16,525 nt of DNA from assembly GCA_947258465.1 (NCBI GenBank), contig CAMYIQ010000035.1, positions 1-16,525 on the forward strand, given 5' to 3'. The stretch comes from an uncultured Erythrobacter sp. (GTDB lineage: Bacteria > Pseudomonadota > Alphaproteobacteria > Sphingomonadales > Sphingomonadaceae). Below, piece by piece: positions 15,601-16,525 of this stretch (position 1 is the stretch's first letter; each line of letters begins with the position of its first letter). Both the position numbers and the translations under genes were made by a program. The notes below the pieces were generated by a model, which saw only the letters and a list, made by a program, of their open reading frames with translations, made no database searches and was not told where the DNA came from.

Positions 15601-16525
15601 CTATAATAGCGGGCTAAAGAGCCGTGCTGCATTTTCCGCAGCGCGGGCAAGCGCAGGTCTGGCATTCCATTCGGCGCGAACCAAGCGCTCACTCCCCGCA
15701 ATGTTGCGTGCCTCCTCTTCGCGCAGGCGCGCGGTTGTGTCCTGATCATAGATCAGGAGGCCGGCTTCTCCGTTCAACTCCAGCGAGCGCAAATCGATGT
15801 TCATCGAACCGACAAGGACGAGGTCATCGTCAACGCTGACATGCTTGGCGTGCAAGAATCCGCGATGATAGAGGTGTATGTCGATGCCCGCTTCCAGCAT
15901 TCGATCGAAGAAAGAGCGCTGCGCCAGATCGACCAGACGATGGTCGCCCTTCTTCGGCAGAATCAAGCAGACCTCGACACCGCGGGCGGCGGCCCCTTCG
16001 AGCGCGAGCAGGAGCGCTTCGTCCGGCACGAAGTAGGGCGTCGTAATGACAAGCCGGTGTTCGACCGTATGCACCAGCGCATCGAGGAGCAGCCGGATGA
16101 CAGAGCGCCGATATTCGGGTCCGCCAGCCACCAATTGTGCGTGCGCCGCCCCTGCGGACCGTTCATGCGGAAAGAGCGCCCCGTCACTCAACAGATCGCC
16201 GCATTCCAAAAACCAGTCATTGGCAAAGAGCGCCTGCATCTGGAGCACGACGGGTCCGTTGACCCTCACCACGAATTCCTTGCTGCGCTGACCTCCCGGT
16301 AGCTCGGCGCTGATGACGTTCTGCGAGCCAATATATCCGAGCCGTCCGTCGATCACAGCGAGCTTGCGATGATTGCGCAGATCGGGCCGCAGGGCCTCCA
16401 TGTTCGTAAGCGATACGGGCAGCGCGCGGCGCACCGTTATCCCGCAGCTCCTGAGCTTTCGAATGATACGGCGGGACCACCAATAGGAACCGAGCGCATC
16501 GATCAGAACTCGGCATTCAACCCCG
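15601..16525 (-). CDS. cls: Cardiolipin synthase / phospholipase-D family protein (5' partial)
   Basis: The frame runs past the right edge, giving 307 visible residues. The GTG at 16434 is not the true start, because the residues before it (VECRVLIDALGS, SRRIIRKLR) continue the family pattern. Both phospholipase-D HKD motifs are complete: NHRKLAVIDGRLGYIGSQN and, about 165 residues later, FLHAKHVSVDDDLVLVGSMN. They pair to form one active site. The second is followed by DLRSLELNGE, typical of cardiolipin synthases, and the protein ends LFSPLL after the usual acidic-helix tail. Cardiolipin synthases condense two phosphatidylglycerol molecules, or phosphatidylglycerol with phosphatidylethanolamine, at the inner membrane. 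The N-terminal membrane helices expected in ClsA-type enzymes would lie outside the window, so ClsA versus ClsB type cannot be settled. Other phospholipase-D activity is possible but less likely. Confidence 0.85.
   Translation of the reverse strand, partial: GVECRVLIDALGSYWWSRRIIRKLRSCGITVRRALPVSLTNMEALRPDLRNHRKLAVIDGRLGYIGSQNVISAELPGGQRSKEFVVRVNGPVVLQMQALFANDWFLECGDLLSDGALFPHERSAGAAHAQLVAGGPEYRRSVIRLLLDALVHTVEHRLVITTPYFVPDEALLLALEGAAARGVEVCLILPKKGDHRLVDLAQRSFFDRMLEAGIDIHLYHRGFLHAKHVSVDDDLVLVGSMNIDLRSLELNGEAGLLIYDQDTTARLREEEARNIAGSERLVRAEWNARPALARAAENAARLFSPLL

Noticed and set aside
16432..16434. GTG as the start of the cardiolipin synthase gene
   Set aside because: The residues encoded before it match the conserved region upstream of the first HKD motif; the gene continues past the edge.

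Overview
The window looks like chromosomal or large-plasmid DNA from a GC-rich alphaproteobacterium. A sphingomonad or Erythrobacter-like host is my best guess, from protein style and gene content; there is no rRNA or other marker to prove it. I see no tRNA, rRNA, CRISPR array, transposase or integrase.

Layout. The left edge (2-1636, +) holds the C-terminal part of a membrane-anchored, sulfatase-fold phosphoethanolamine-transferase-like enzyme. It converges on a cyclopropane-fatty-acid synthase gene (1988-3340, -) across a 351-nt gap. Divergent from that gene, a tight plus-strand cluster begins: a small two-helix membrane protein with a His/Gly-rich tail (DUF2933 type, 3530-3871), an ICMT/phospholipid-methyltransferase-like membrane protein (3874-4527), a GTG-started FAD oxidoreductase of the geranylgeranyl-reductase-like type with a Cys cluster at its C-terminus (4580-5695), and a 61-residue YHS-domain protein (5698-5883). 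A 363-nt gene-free stretch follows. Then comes a tandem-domain universal stress protein (6247-7272) whose stop codon overlaps the start of a very large gene (7272-15491, 2739 aa). That gene encodes a cyclic beta-1,2-glucan synthase homologue (GT84 glucosyltransferase, glycoamylase-like domain and GH94-type phosphorylase module). At the right edge a phospholipase-D/cardiolipin-synthase gene (15601-16525, -) runs out of the window.

Common theme. Nearly every gene acts on the cell envelope or its stress state: lipid A or glycan headgroup transfer, cyclopropanation of acyl chains, a putative membrane lipid methylation/reduction module, periplasmic glucan synthesis and cardiolipin synthesis. Small His- or Cys-rich proteins and a stress protein sit among them. 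DUF2933, YHS and ICMT-like genes often lie near heavy-metal resistance genes in proteobacteria, so an envelope or metal-stress island is a reasonable inference. No metal pump or regulator is visible here. The least understood part is the four-gene DUF2933/methyltransferase/FAD reductase/YHS cluster. The stop-start fusion of a stress-protein gene to a glucan synthase gene is the second most interesting point.
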